A stretch of DNA of 9,001 nucleotides from Candidatus Kuenenia stuttgartensis (GCA_945872325.1 CAMBZY010000093.1:1-9001); one strand, 5' to 3'. Shown: positions 1 to 7,270, counted from the stretch's first letter. Notes: generated by a model not told the origin, from the letters alone. Program-made: numbers and translations.

Positions 1-914
1 TTGCTCTGGTCAGTCGAAATATCCCTTCGATCAATCAGACTTCCAGAGACCCTTTGGCTACGATCCAAGATCCATCTGCAGATGCTGTGGTGATCGCCAC
101 GCCCACGAACACTCACTATGCCCTCGTCAAAGCCGCGCTTCTGGCTGGCAAACATGTGCTGGTCGAGAAGCCTCTGACACTTGATATGGACGAGGCCTGT
201 GAACTCGCTGAACTTGCTCGTAAAGTTGATAAAATCCTGGCAGTCGGTCACGTCTTTCTGTTCAATAAAGGCGTTCAATTTATTCGCAATTTGATTGAAA
301 CCGGTGAACTGGGTGCGATCAATTATATTTTCTCGACCCGAACCAACCTTGGCCCGATCCGAACCGATTGCAACGCTCTGTGGGACCTTGCCAGCCACGA
401 CCTTTCGATCATCAATTACTGGCTTGGAACCACGCCCATTTCGGTGACGGCTCGTGGACAAGCCTTTCTGAATCCTTTGATTGAAGATGTGGTTGTCGCC
501 AATTTCACATATCCGGAAAATGTGCTTGCCTGTGTGCATGCAAGCTGGCTGAATCCGAGCAAGGTGCGCCAGATCACCGTGGTTGGAGAAAAGAAAATGG
601 TCATTTTTGATGATATGAATGTGGATGCACCTGTTCGAATATTTCTGAGAACTGTCGATGTTCAGGATCAGCCTGAATATGTCGATTCTTATGGAACATT
701 TCGGATGAATATTCTCCAGGGCGATGTCGTGATTCCGCATATTACAGGTGGTCAGCCTGTTGCAAATCAGATCAATCACTTTATTGATTGCATTCAATCG
801 GGGTCCCAGCCCATCAACTCTGCCGAAATTGCCGTCGATGTGATTCGAGGCCTTGCCGCCGCCGATCGTTCGATGAATACCCAATCCCTGCTCACCATGA
901 TTCGTGAAAATTAA
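1..914 (+). CDS. Gfo/Idh/MocA-family sugar dehydrogenase (5' partial)
   Basis: NAD(P)-dependent oxidoreductase probably acting on a nucleotide-linked sugar in the cytoplasm. The frame is open to the left edge (first full codon at position 3, 303 residues visible), so the N-terminus with the glycine-rich dinucleotide loop lies outside the window; the TTG at 54 is internal, because coding similarity continues upstream of it (the residues just before it fit the end of the Rossmann fold). Visible hallmarks are the ADAVVIATPTNTHY strand-helix, the EKP motif (codons near 165-173) and the LWDLASHD motif with the usual catalytic-site histidine near 396-398. The C-terminal alpha/beta domain runs to the stop. 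One nucleotide separates it from the likely start of the next gene, and an aminotransferase of the DegT type lies two genes on. That pairing matches WbpB/WlbA-like UDP-N-acetylglucosaminuronate 3-dehydrogenases, but the substrate is inferred only from context. The family is secure; the exact reaction is not. Confidence 0.92.
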   Translation, partial: ALVSRNIPSINQTSRDPLATIQDPSADAVVIATPTNTHYALVKAALLAGKHVLVEKPLTLDMDEACELAELARKVDKILAVGHVFLFNKGVQFIRNLIETGELGAINYIFSTRTNLGPIRTDCNALWDLASHDLSIINYWLGTTPISVTARGQAFLNPLIEDVVVANFTYPENVLACVHASWLNPSKVRQITVVGEKKMVIFDDMNVDAPVRIFLRTVDVQDQPEYVDSYGTFRMNILQGDVVIPHITGGQPVANQINHFIDCIQSGSQPINSAEIAVDVIRGLAAADRSMNTQSLLTMIREN

Positions 915-915
915 A

Positions 916-2538
916 ATGAATTCCGACCCAATCGCTCGCCAACCATCTGATATTGCGATTGCACCTCGCATCGGCCATGTCGTTCTGATCTGGTTTATAT
1001 CGTCAATCATTTTATTCCTCTGTCTGAGTCCGAATTTCAATAAGCCGCTTCAGTGGGATGAAGTCGATTATATTCAAGCAGCTCGCCAGGGCTTTATCAA
1101 TAATGCAACAGACAGCACAGCCATAGCGCCCCTTGACCTCATCGAATTGATCATATCGAAGTTGAAAAACACAAAAGTTCAAGTCAAGCCATCTTATGTC
1201 GAATCCAACGACGTTTTCATGTTGCGTCATACCCATCCGCCTTTTCTACAATATGCTTTGATTCTTGTTGGTCGCGATCATCTTAATCCAGGAAATGAAT
1301 GGATTCAGCGATTTGTTCAATTCGCCGCTGGAACTGTGATGATCGCCACCATGCTCTGGGGCTACCTAAAACTTGCTGGGCCGAGTATTTCTTACAGTGG
1401 ACTTGTCACGACAGCCGCTGCTGGTCTCTTGTGCGGCAGCTTTGTCAGCGGAGAGCTCAACTGCCATTTATGGATTGCAATCTCTTTAGTTCCCACTTGC
1501 CTTTCTCTCGGACAATTCATGTCCAGCCCTTCCCGAAAAAATGGAGTGATCACTGGCTGTTGGATTGGAGTCAACTTTTTGGGTTTGCAAACCGGCGTCT
1601 TTGTTGCATTCTGGTCTGTCATTGCCATCGGAATTTCGATTCTTTTAAAAACCGGCTCAGAAGATTTGTTGGAAAACGGACAATTCAAATACAAGATGCT
1701 GGACTGGATTAAAAGGTCGTGCTGGATGCTCATCGGGTTCCTCTTTATTATCCTGATAACATACCCTGCTGCACTCACTCGCCTATCATTATTACGGATA
1801 TTTGCGCTTTATGCGTTTGTCATCATGAAGGGCAGTGAATATGCCAGTGTCTCGACGAATTACAACCGCTATCTGGCTCTCACATTTCCAATTCTCATCA
1901 TAGCTTTCATCGGACTGATTCAAACTCTGATCCATATCAGGCATAAACGCTCGAATCATCATACCGCATTCGCAGTGGTTGGTTTTGGATATGGTCTGGT
2001 ACTTTTGAAGTTCCTGCTTAATATCACTTATATCACTCCAGCCTTGGCGATTATTGCTGTGCTTGGTTCTGCAAGCCTTTCGGCATTCCATAAAAGAACG
2101 ATTGAAACAATCGTGTGTCTTCTCTTTGTCATCTCGACTGGATATATACTCTATTCCAAGCCAGATCACCTTGACTACGGTACTCTTGAAGGATATTCAA
2201 ATCTCGGGGCTTTGGTTGAAAAAACGGATGCATTTGTTGAAGGTGGTACAATCCTTCAATATTATATTCCAGATCGGTTTGATAAGTTCTTGCCCATCAC
2301 CACTGGAGATGGCGGTAAGACTCTGATTCGTCGTGATACATCCACATTGCAATACCTGACGATTACACCTGAAGAACTGGCTGGAAAGATTGTGATTCTC
2401 GGTTCGTTTAATGGTCATCCCATGTATGAGTGGGAACGCAGCCTTCCTGCATCTGTCAAGCGATTGCAAGTGCCAGGTATGGGTGGCCGAATCTATCAAT
2501 TTCCTGATGCTCCCATCATTTCTGAATCCAAAAACTGA
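916..2538 (+). CDS. GT-C (PMT/ArnT-like) membrane glycosyltransferase
   Basis: Predicted multi-pass inner-membrane protein of 540 residues. From the ATG at 916 a first membrane helix spans about residues 20-38, followed by an extracytoplasmic loop with WDEVDY (D48, E49) and then RHTHPP (residues 104-109). The acidic pair after the first helix and the His-Pro-Pro loop are typical of GT-C enzymes of the GT39/GT83 type, which use polyprenyl-phosphate sugars. Roughly eight to eleven further hydrophobic segments follow up to about residue 412, then a soluble tail of about 125 residues. An in-frame GTG at 904 would overlap the preceding gene by 11 bp; I prefer the ATG at 916 because it avoids the overlap, though neither start has a clear Shine-Dalgarno. 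It lies between a sugar dehydrogenase and a sugar aminotransferase, which suggests a role in cell-surface glycan assembly or glycosylation. Donor and acceptor cannot be read from the sequence. Assignment to GT-C is by motif and topology, not by close similarity. Confidence 0.75.
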   Translation: MNSDPIARQPSDIAIAPRIGHVVLIWFISSIILFLCLSPNFNKPLQWDEVDYIQAARQGFINNATDSTAIAPLDLIELIISKLKNTKVQVKPSYVESNDVFMLRHTHPPFLQYALILVGRDHLNPGNEWIQRFVQFAAGTVMIATMLWGYLKLAGPSISYSGLVTTAAAGLLCGSFVSGELNCHLWIAISLVPTCLSLGQFMSSPSRKNGVITGCWIGVNFLGLQTGVFVAFWSVIAIGISILLKTGSEDLLENGQFKYKMLDWIKRSCWMLIGFLFIILITYPAALTRLSLLRIFALYAFVIMKGSEYASVSTNYNRYLALTFPILIIAFIGLIQTLIHIRHKRSNHHTAFAVVGFGYGLVLLKFLLNITYITPALAIIAVLGSASLSAFHKRTIETIVCLLFVISTGYILYSKPDHLDYGTLEGYSNLGALVEKTDAFVEGGTILQYYIPDRFDKFLPITTGDGGKTLIRRDTSTLQYLTITPEELAGKIVILGSFNGHPMYEWERSLPASVKRLQVPGMGGRIYQFPDAPIISESKN

Positions 2539-2550
2539 GTATTCATCACC

Positions 2551-3651
2551 ATGTCCATTCCTCTTGTAGACCTTCAGGCTCAGTATATTTCGATTAAAAC
2601 AGAAATCGATCAAGCCATTCAATCGGTATTAAATCACGGTGGTTATATTCTTGGCCCTGAGGTATCGGCTTTTGAGTCCGCTTTTGCATCTTATTGTCAG
2701 TCAAAGTATTGCATCGGTGTAGCGAATGGTACAGATGCCATCCACCTGATACTGAAAGCTTTTGAAATAGGCCCTGGCGATGAAGTGATTTTACCGGCCT
2801 ATACATTTATTGCAACCGCTCTGGGTGTAACTCAGGCTGGTGCCACGCCGGTTCTGGTCGATGTACGTCATGACGATGCTTTGATTGACCTACATCAAAT
2901 TGAAAAAGCCATTACGCCCAGAACCAAGGCGATCATGCCGGTTCATTTATATGGCCGATGCTGCGATATGAAACCGATTTGTGAACTTGCATTAAAGTAC
3001 AACCTGAAAGTGATTGAAGATGCAGCGCAGGCACACGGCAGTTCCTATCAAAATCGTCGTGCTGGAAGTCTTGGCCATGCAGCCGCTTTCAGCTTCTATC
3101 CTGGTAAAAATCTCGGTGCTTATGGAGATGGTGGAGCCATCACAACCAACGATCCTGAGCTTGCCGATCGTTTGAAACTCCTTCGCAATTGGGGTAGTCG
3201 CGTGAAATATCATCATGAAGAACCGGGCCTTAACAGCAGGCTTGATACAATTCAAGCCTCTATTTTAAATGTGAAGTTGCAATACCTTGATCAGTGGAAC
3301 TCGCTTCGTCGTTCCCGGGCCTCATTATATGACCAGTTGCTCCCGAATTTTAGACAGCCCGTGAATCAGCCTGATAGAGAGCCGGTTTATCATATTTATG
3401 CGGTTCGAGTACAAAACAGAGACCAGATTCTGAGCCGTCTCCAAGGGCAGGGCATCGGCGCAGGCGTTCATTATCCGTTCCCGATTCACCAGTTGAAGGC
3501 TTATCAGGATCTCTACACCAAGCCGTTTCCAGAGTCGGACGCTTGGGCCGCCGAAGAGCTCAGCCTCCCGATCTATGCCGAGCTTGAGGATGAACAGGTT
3601 CGTCATGTGGCATCCAGGCTGATCTCTGAACTGGAATCCATTGAAGTCTGA
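2551..3651 (+). CDS. DegT/DnrJ/EryC1/StrS-family sugar aminotransferase
   Basis: PLP-dependent aminotransferase of 366 residues, the usual length for the family, acting on a keto-sugar nucleotide in the cytoplasm. Motifs in order: PLVDLQAQY at the N-terminus, GPEVSAFE (35-42), ANGTDAIHL (58-66) for cofactor phosphate binding, PAYTFIATA (82-90), EDAAQAHG (156-163) with the Asp that contacts the pyridine nitrogen, and SFYPGKNLGAYGDGGA (181-196) with the Schiff-base lysine K186. Gln160 and Lys186 favour an aminotransferase over the dehydratase branch, which has His in place of the lysine. It begins 12 nt after the membrane protein gene, so it is probably in the same operon. With the upstream dehydrogenase it resembles the WbpB/WbpE pair that installs a 3-amino group on UDP-GlcNAcA; FdtB- or WecE-like activities are alternatives. 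No Shine-Dalgarno is evident. The last 49 bp overlap the 3' end of the convergent minus-strand gene. Confidence 0.93.
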   Translation: MSIPLVDLQAQYISIKTEIDQAIQSVLNHGGYILGPEVSAFESAFASYCQSKYCIGVANGTDAIHLILKAFEIGPGDEVILPAYTFIATALGVTQAGATPVLVDVRHDDALIDLHQIEKAITPRTKAIMPVHLYGRCCDMKPICELALKYNLKVIEDAAQAHGSSYQNRRAGSLGHAAAFSFYPGKNLGAYGDGGAITTNDPELADRLKLLRNWGSRVKYHHEEPGLNSRLDTIQASILNVKLQYLDQWNSLRRSRASLYDQLLPNFRQPVNQPDREPVYHIYAVRVQNRDQILSRLQGQGIGAGVHYPFPIHQLKAYQDLYTKPFPESDAWAAEELSLPIYAELEDEQVRHVASRLISELESIEV

Positions 3652-5030
3652 CCCTTCAATTGGCCCGAGGCCGTGATCCCATTCGTTCGGAAGTATTGTT
3701 CAGCACTAAATTTGAGACAGAACGACACAGCCTCATCTTCGTCTACAATCTCAGCCAGCAGTCGAACAGCCTTTTCATACGTGGGGTCCGTAAAGTCTTC
3801 GTCAGGCCATTCATGAAACGCCACCTGAACGCCCTCCACCAGAGTCGATTCGTTTTGTACTAGAGTCATAAAACGTTGTACAGAAAGATGTTGTGCTTGA
3901 ACAATTTCGATCGGTTCTGCCACGGTTTCTGCTACCTTGGAAACGTTGTGATCGAACGATTCGGTTTCTGTCAGATAACCGTTTTCAATCACATCAAGGT
4001 TCTTGAAACTTTCGTAAGCAGTCGGAACTGGGCCAAACTTTTGAACTTGGTCTGCTTCCCAAAGTTCCATTCCAGTCTTACTGTATCGACGGTTGTTTTG
4101 TCGTTCCCTCTGCTTGGTTTCGCGGAGTTCCGCTTGTAGAACCCGGTGTCTCTGTAACTCCCGCCCTTTTTTAAGAGTCTCCAGCCGTCCTTCGAGCTTC
4201 TCCACAATTCTTTGAGCTGTGGTCGAGTAACGCAGGGCCAATCTCGACTCGTTCATCAATTCTTTGTCGCCCAGGCCCAAACCCATCGACATCATCCCAA
4301 ATCGATTCTTCTCCAACTCATACTCAGGCTTGAGTTGATCCTCCACGCCCGACCAGTACGTCAAACGCTCTTTGGCCCGTATCTGCAGCTCCGTTTTTGA
4401 CTGTCCCGAATCAGGGGCATTTTGCCAGTGATGGTTCGCATGATGTGCGGCACATTTACTCGCCTTGGCTCCTGATTGGCTAAGCCATTCATCGATCTGT
4501 TCCTGAGGGCAGGGGCTTGAGGCAACGAATCGTTCAAAGATCCACCATCCGTTGGATCCAATCTCCTGAACGTGGGCCGGAGATTGCTCCGAAAGGATCG
4601 CATTCCAGGCCTGATTGAGCGTCATTCCTGATCCGTTAGGGCTGAGCGAATCGGAAATCTGGCTCCAGAGATTTCGAAAAAACTTCGCCCCAAGATACGT
4701 TCTGCCAAAGATATGGCAAAATAATAGGGGGCTTTGACTCAGGCTGAACAAGTCACCCTGAAATTTGACCTGTTGTTGTCGATCGAAGAGTTCGCCTGCC
4801 CCCTTCATTTCTTGTTCCACTCTCAACGAATGCAGACGATCATGCTCCTGCCTCTTCCAGTAAGCCACCGAAAGTTCGCGAACAATGTGGGATTCCGTCG
4901 CGGATTCAGGACTGTAAATCTGGATCAGTTCCTCCTCAATCTGGCCGATCGGTTCCTGGGCATGAGCTGGTAGGTAAACTTTGCTCGAAAGCCCGTGCTT
5001 GACTGCATTACCGGCAGGGGAGGTGTTCAT
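3603..5030 (-). CDS. Conserved-type hypothetical protein with N-terminal NAVKHGL motif
   Basis: Protein of 475 residues whose function I do not recognise. It starts MNTSPAGNAVKHGLSSKVYLP and continues with an acidic helix and 'YSPESATESHIVRELSVAYWKR'. This resembles a group of uncharacterised bacterial proteins, recalled as common in planctomycetes, that begin 'NALKHGL...LP' and continue with a P-T/E-x-E-x-x-L-V stretch and a Trp-containing helix. Residues about 262-315 (LRYSTTAQRIVEKLEGRLETLKKG and beyond) are highly charged and probably helical or coiled-coil. A small Cys/His cluster occurs at 193-201 (C193, H196, H197, H200, H201). There is no signal peptide or membrane segment. Long uninterrupted coding on this strand, sensible composition and the recognisable N-terminus support it as real. 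It is oriented against both flanking operons, overlaps the aminotransferase tail by 49 bp, and its start overlaps a 72-codon minus-strand frame by four bases (ATGA). Confidence 0.72.
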   Translation of the reverse strand: MNTSPAGNAVKHGLSSKVYLPAHAQEPIGQIEEELIQIYSPESATESHIVRELSVAYWKRQEHDRLHSLRVEQEMKGAGELFDRQQQVKFQGDLFSLSQSPLLFCHIFGRTYLGAKFFRNLWSQISDSLSPNGSGMTLNQAWNAILSEQSPAHVQEIGSNGWWIFERFVASSPCPQEQIDEWLSQSGAKASKCAAHHANHHWQNAPDSGQSKTELQIRAKERLTYWSGVEDQLKPEYELEKNRFGMMSMGLGLGDKELMNESRLALRYSTTAQRIVEKLEGRLETLKKGRELQRHRVLQAELRETKQRERQNNRRYSKTGMELWEADQVQKFGPVPTAYESFKNLDVIENGYLTETESFDHNVSKVAETVAEPIEIVQAQHLSVQRFMTLVQNESTLVEGVQVAFHEWPDEDFTDPTYEKAVRLLAEIVDEDEAVSFCLKFSAEQYFRTNGITASGQLKGQTSMDSSSEISLDAT

Positions 5031-5366
5031 TTTGGTCTGCTTTGCATAGATGAGAATAGAAAGTCCTGAATCCGCACTGTTTCTACGATTGCTAAAACAG
5101 AGTGCTGAACATGCACGGAATTGGTCCGCTTAAAAAAGCCGGCGGACACAAAGCGAACAATCCGCAAGGCTTCACAGATGAGAGGTGAATTCCAGTTTTG
5201 GGAAGATTTTGGGTTTACGGCCAACTGGGAGTGAACCCCTCTCACCTCCGGATCTCAAATCGACGGGCCGGTTCGGCTGTACGTTAACGTAAAGATCTAT
5301 AAGCCCGGCGTCTCATGTGTCCCTGGTCGCCCTATCCACAAAACGAAATTTTTTAGAATCACTGGA
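5031..5366. other. Intergenic region between minus-strand gene and sulfide operon
   Basis: No convincing gene is visible here. A minus-strand frame of 72 codons (5245 down to 5027) ends in an ATGA overlap with the downstream start, but its product has no recognisable motif. Structural elements seen are a 6-bp inverted repeat GTCCGC/GCGGAC at 5124-5129 and 5142-5147 around a loop containing six A residues; a 7-bp inverted repeat TGAGAGG/CCTCTCA at 5179-5185 and 5238-5244; and a perfect 12-bp palindrome at 5280-5291. The region should contain the promoter of the minus-strand gene, but I found no -35/-10 pair there that I would defend. Confidence 0.5.
5280..5291. repeat. Perfect 12-bp palindrome TACGTTAACGTA
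   Basis: The twelve bases are exactly self-complementary, with no spacer. The site lies 75 bp upstream of the -35 box of the sulfide-operon promoter and about 250 bp upstream of the minus-strand gene. It could be a site for a second regulator, but only one copy was noticed, and a palindrome of this size could occur by chance. The sequence differs from the ArsR-type operators nearby. Confidence 0.3.
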
Positions 5367-5396
5367 TTGACATATCGTGACATCACGATATATACT
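5367..5396 (+). promoter_or_regulatory. Sigma70-like promoter of the arsR-type sulfide operon
   Basis: A perfect TTGACA at 5367-5372 is followed after 18 bp by TATACT at 5391-5396, five of six matches to the -10 consensus. Transcription would begin near 5403, leaving a leader of about 48 nt before the ArsR-family start at 5451. The spacer is almost entirely filled by a palindrome that also touches both boxes, so a bound repressor would exclude RNA polymerase. The boxes and spacing are seen directly; activity is inferred. Confidence 0.8.
5372..5391. promoter_or_regulatory. Operator palindrome 1 (ATATCGT-N6-ACGATAT)
   Basis: The arms ATATCGTGA and TCACGATAT are perfect 9-bp inverted repeats separated by two bases. 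The palindrome occupies the spacer between the -35 and -10 boxes and overlaps the last base of one and the first base of the other. This is the classic position for an autorepressing ArsR-family dimer. The same 7-bp arms with the same 6-bp separation recur at 5810-5829, which supports a specific regulator site. Confidence 0.8.
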
Positions 5397-5450
5397 GGTA
5401 GTAGAGTGATCAGTCATTCTTAACCCAAACAGGATCAGGCGACCGAAGCC

Positions 5451-5777
5451 ATGTCACGAACAATCGAACCACCTACGGAACAGGAAATGATCGCTCTGGA
5501 AGGGGCTGCTGATTGCTTGCGCACTCTAGCCCATCCCATGCGATTACGGATTCTTCAGATGCTTCTCAAGGATCGGTTTCGTGTTGGAGAACTGGCTGAG
5601 GCTTGCGGAATTGCTCCTCATGTTGCCAGTGAGCACCTCCGGTTGCTTCAGAGGTGTGGATTTCTCAAGCCGCTCCGTGAAGGAAGAAACACCTACTATC
5701 AAGTGATCGACACGCATGTCGAATCGCTACTCGCCTGTCTGGGCCAGCGTTTTGATTGCGGTTGCCCAACCCCCTAA
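5451..5777 (+). CDS. ArsR-family winged-helix transcriptional repressor
   Basis: Small dimeric DNA-binding protein of 108 residues, the normal ArsR size. The signature LRTLAHPMRLRILQML (23-38) leads into the helix-turn-helix (about 44-72, with the recognition helix around HVASEHLRLLQRCG) and then the wing REGRNTYY (76-83). Its six cysteines are C22, C52, C69, C96, C103 and C105; there is no CVC-type metal motif in the recognition region, and the tail ends in C-G-C. By position ahead of persulfide-oxidation genes it is probably a sulfide/persulfide sensor analogous to BigR/SqrR, which use two cysteines to form di- or polysulfide links, although the cysteine placement does not obviously match theirs. 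It probably binds the palindromes in its own promoter and before the next gene, giving autorepression relieved by reactive sulfur. Metal sensing through C103/C105 is an alternative. No strong Shine-Dalgarno; only AGG triplets at 5431-5433 and 5437-5439. Confidence 0.92.
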   Translation: MSRTIEPPTEQEMIALEGAADCLRTLAHPMRLRILQMLLKDRFRVGELAEACGIAPHVASEHLRLLQRCGFLKPLREGRNTYYQVIDTHVESLLACLGQRFDCGCPTP

Positions 5778-5809
5778 GTCGCTCCATTCCTACTCTTTTT
5801 TGATCCAAT

Positions 5810-5829
5810 ATATCGTCATATCACGATAT
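5810..5829. promoter_or_regulatory. Operator palindrome 2 (ATATCGT-N6-ACGATAT)
   Basis: Second copy of the operator arms with identical sequence and spacing; only the six central bases differ (CATATC here, GACATC in copy 1). It lies between the ArsR-family gene and the dioxygenase gene, ending 40 bp before the latter's start. A weak -35-like TTGATC sits at 5800-5805, but no good -10 accompanies it. The site may therefore control an internal promoter or act as a roadblock/auxiliary operator. Confidence 0.72.
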
Positions 5830-5869
5830 TTCCATTCGATAACGCCAAGCCCCCCAGGACTATTTTGCC

Positions 5870-7270
5870 ATGATTCTTGATCAATATTACCTGAGCTGTC
5901 TCTCACACGCCTCTTATATGATTGCAGACGAGACCTCGAAAATCGCAGCGATCGTCGATCCCCAGCGCGATATTGACCAATATCTCGCCGATGCCAAGGC
6001 CAAAGGCCTTTCCATCAAGTATGTAATTCTCACCCACTTTCACGCCGATTTTCTCGCAGGCCATATCGAGCTCAGAGACAAAGCCGGCGCTCAAATTGTA
6101 ATGGCCAATCGCGCTCAGGCGGAATTTGAATGCATGAAAGTCTCCGAAGGAAATGAAATTCCACTGGGGCCAGATGTCACTCTTAAATTCATGGAAACTC
6201 CTGGCCATACGCCAGAGGGCCTGAGCGTTCTGGTGATCGATAAAAAACTCGATCCAGCCAACCCTTATGCTGTTCTAACCGGTGATACCCTGTTTGTGGG
6301 CGATGTGGGTCGCCCTGACTTGCTCGCCTCCATCGGGGTGACTGCCGATGAGCTTGCGGACATGCTTTATGACTCGATTCATAATAAAATTATGAATTTG
6401 CCCGATGCCACTCTGGTCTACCCAGCTCACGGGGCTGGTAGCATGTGTGGCAAAAATCTCAGCCAGGAATTGCATTCCACAATTGGCGAGCAAAAACGAT
6501 TCAATTATGCCATGAAACCGATGACTCGCGAAGCTTTCAAGGCCATTGTGACCGAAGATCAGCCGGAAGCGCCTGAATATTTTGTGCACGATGCGATTTT
6601 AAATCGTCAGGAAAGACCAGCTCTGGAACGATCCATGAAGGAATCAATCAAATCGATTCCGCTCGAAAAAGTCCTCGAAATGGGTAAGGCTGGTGCCCAG
6701 TTACTGGACGTTCGCGAGGGGCTGGACTTTGCCGGCTCGCATCTGGTCGGTTCCATCAATATTGCATTAAAGGGAAAGTACGCCACCTGGGCGGGTTCCA
6801 TGCTGAACGCCAAAGATCCGATTATTGTCATTGGAGATTCGGATCAGGTGGAAGAGGCTGTGATGAGGCTGGGACGGATCGGTTTTGATAATACGGAAGG
6901 CTATCTGGAAGGTGGTATGAGGGCTTTGGAAAATCACCCTGAATTGCAACGTAAAACCGAAAGGATCACCGTTCAGGCACTGTCGGATTTATCGACTTCA
7001 GATGATAAGCCCGTGGTGGTGGATGTGCGGAGCGAAAAAGAATACACTGCCGGCCATATTGCAGGCAGCTTGAATATTCCACTGACCCACCTGAAAGATA
7101 ACTTGGCCAGGCTGCCAAAAACAGGTCATCTTGTGGTTCATTGTGAGGGTGGTTATCGTTCCGCGATTGCAACTGGCCTTTTACAGAAGCATGGGTTTGA
7201 CAACGTGCTGGATCTTGTGGGTGGACTTAAAGCCTGGGCTGGATCACAGTTGCCAGTGGCTGTAGGCTGA
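5870..7270 (+). CDS. cstB: CstB-like persulfide dioxygenase-rhodanese fusion
   Basis: Cytoplasmic non-heme iron persulfide dioxygenase fused to two rhodanese domains, 466 residues, converting glutathione/CoA or other low-molecular-weight persulfides to sulfite and possibly thiosulfate. The metallo-beta-lactamase domain covers about 1-250: THFHADF (55-61; H56, H58, D60), PGHTPEG (111-117; H113) and GDTLFVGDVGRPD (138-150; D139). By analogy with ETHE1, H56, H113 and D139 would be the iron ligands. C193 in AHGAGSMCGK sits where CstB carries its extra MBL-domain cysteine (from memory). The first rhodanese domain (about 263-360) has IGDSDQVEEA where the active-site loop should be and no cysteine, so it looks catalytically dead. 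The second (about 366-463) has the loop CEGGYRS with C425. This MBL / inactive rhodanese / active rhodanese order is that of CstB. An AGGA at 5856-5859 lies 10 nt before the start. It is preceded by a repressor site and followed after 49 nt by an exporter gene. Confidence 0.93.
   Translation: MILDQYYLSCLSHASYMIADETSKIAAIVDPQRDIDQYLADAKAKGLSIKYVILTHFHADFLAGHIELRDKAGAQIVMANRAQAEFECMKVSEGNEIPLGPDVTLKFMETPGHTPEGLSVLVIDKKLDPANPYAVLTGDTLFVGDVGRPDLLASIGVTADELADMLYDSIHNKIMNLPDATLVYPAHGAGSMCGKNLSQELHSTIGEQKRFNYAMKPMTREAFKAIVTEDQPEAPEYFVHDAILNRQERPALERSMKESIKSIPLEKVLEMGKAGAQLLDVREGLDFAGSHLVGSINIALKGKYATWAGSMLNAKDPIIVIGDSDQVEEAVMRLGRIGFDNTEGYLEGGMRALENHPELQRKTERITVQALSDLSTSDDKPVVVDVRSEKEYTAGHIAGSLNIPLTHLKDNLARLPKTGHLVVHCEGGYRSAIATGLLQKHGFDNVLDLVGGLKAWAGSQLPVAVG

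Noticed and set aside
54..56. TTG at 54 as the true start of the dehydrogenase
   Set aside because: The frame is open upstream to the window edge and the NAD-binding N-terminus required by the family is missing, so the gene is truncated by the window rather than starting here.
5124..5147. GTCCGC/GCGGAC hairpin as a terminator or attachment site
   Set aside because: The A/T tract is in the loop rather than after the stem on either strand, and no second copy or integrase gene was seen nearby.
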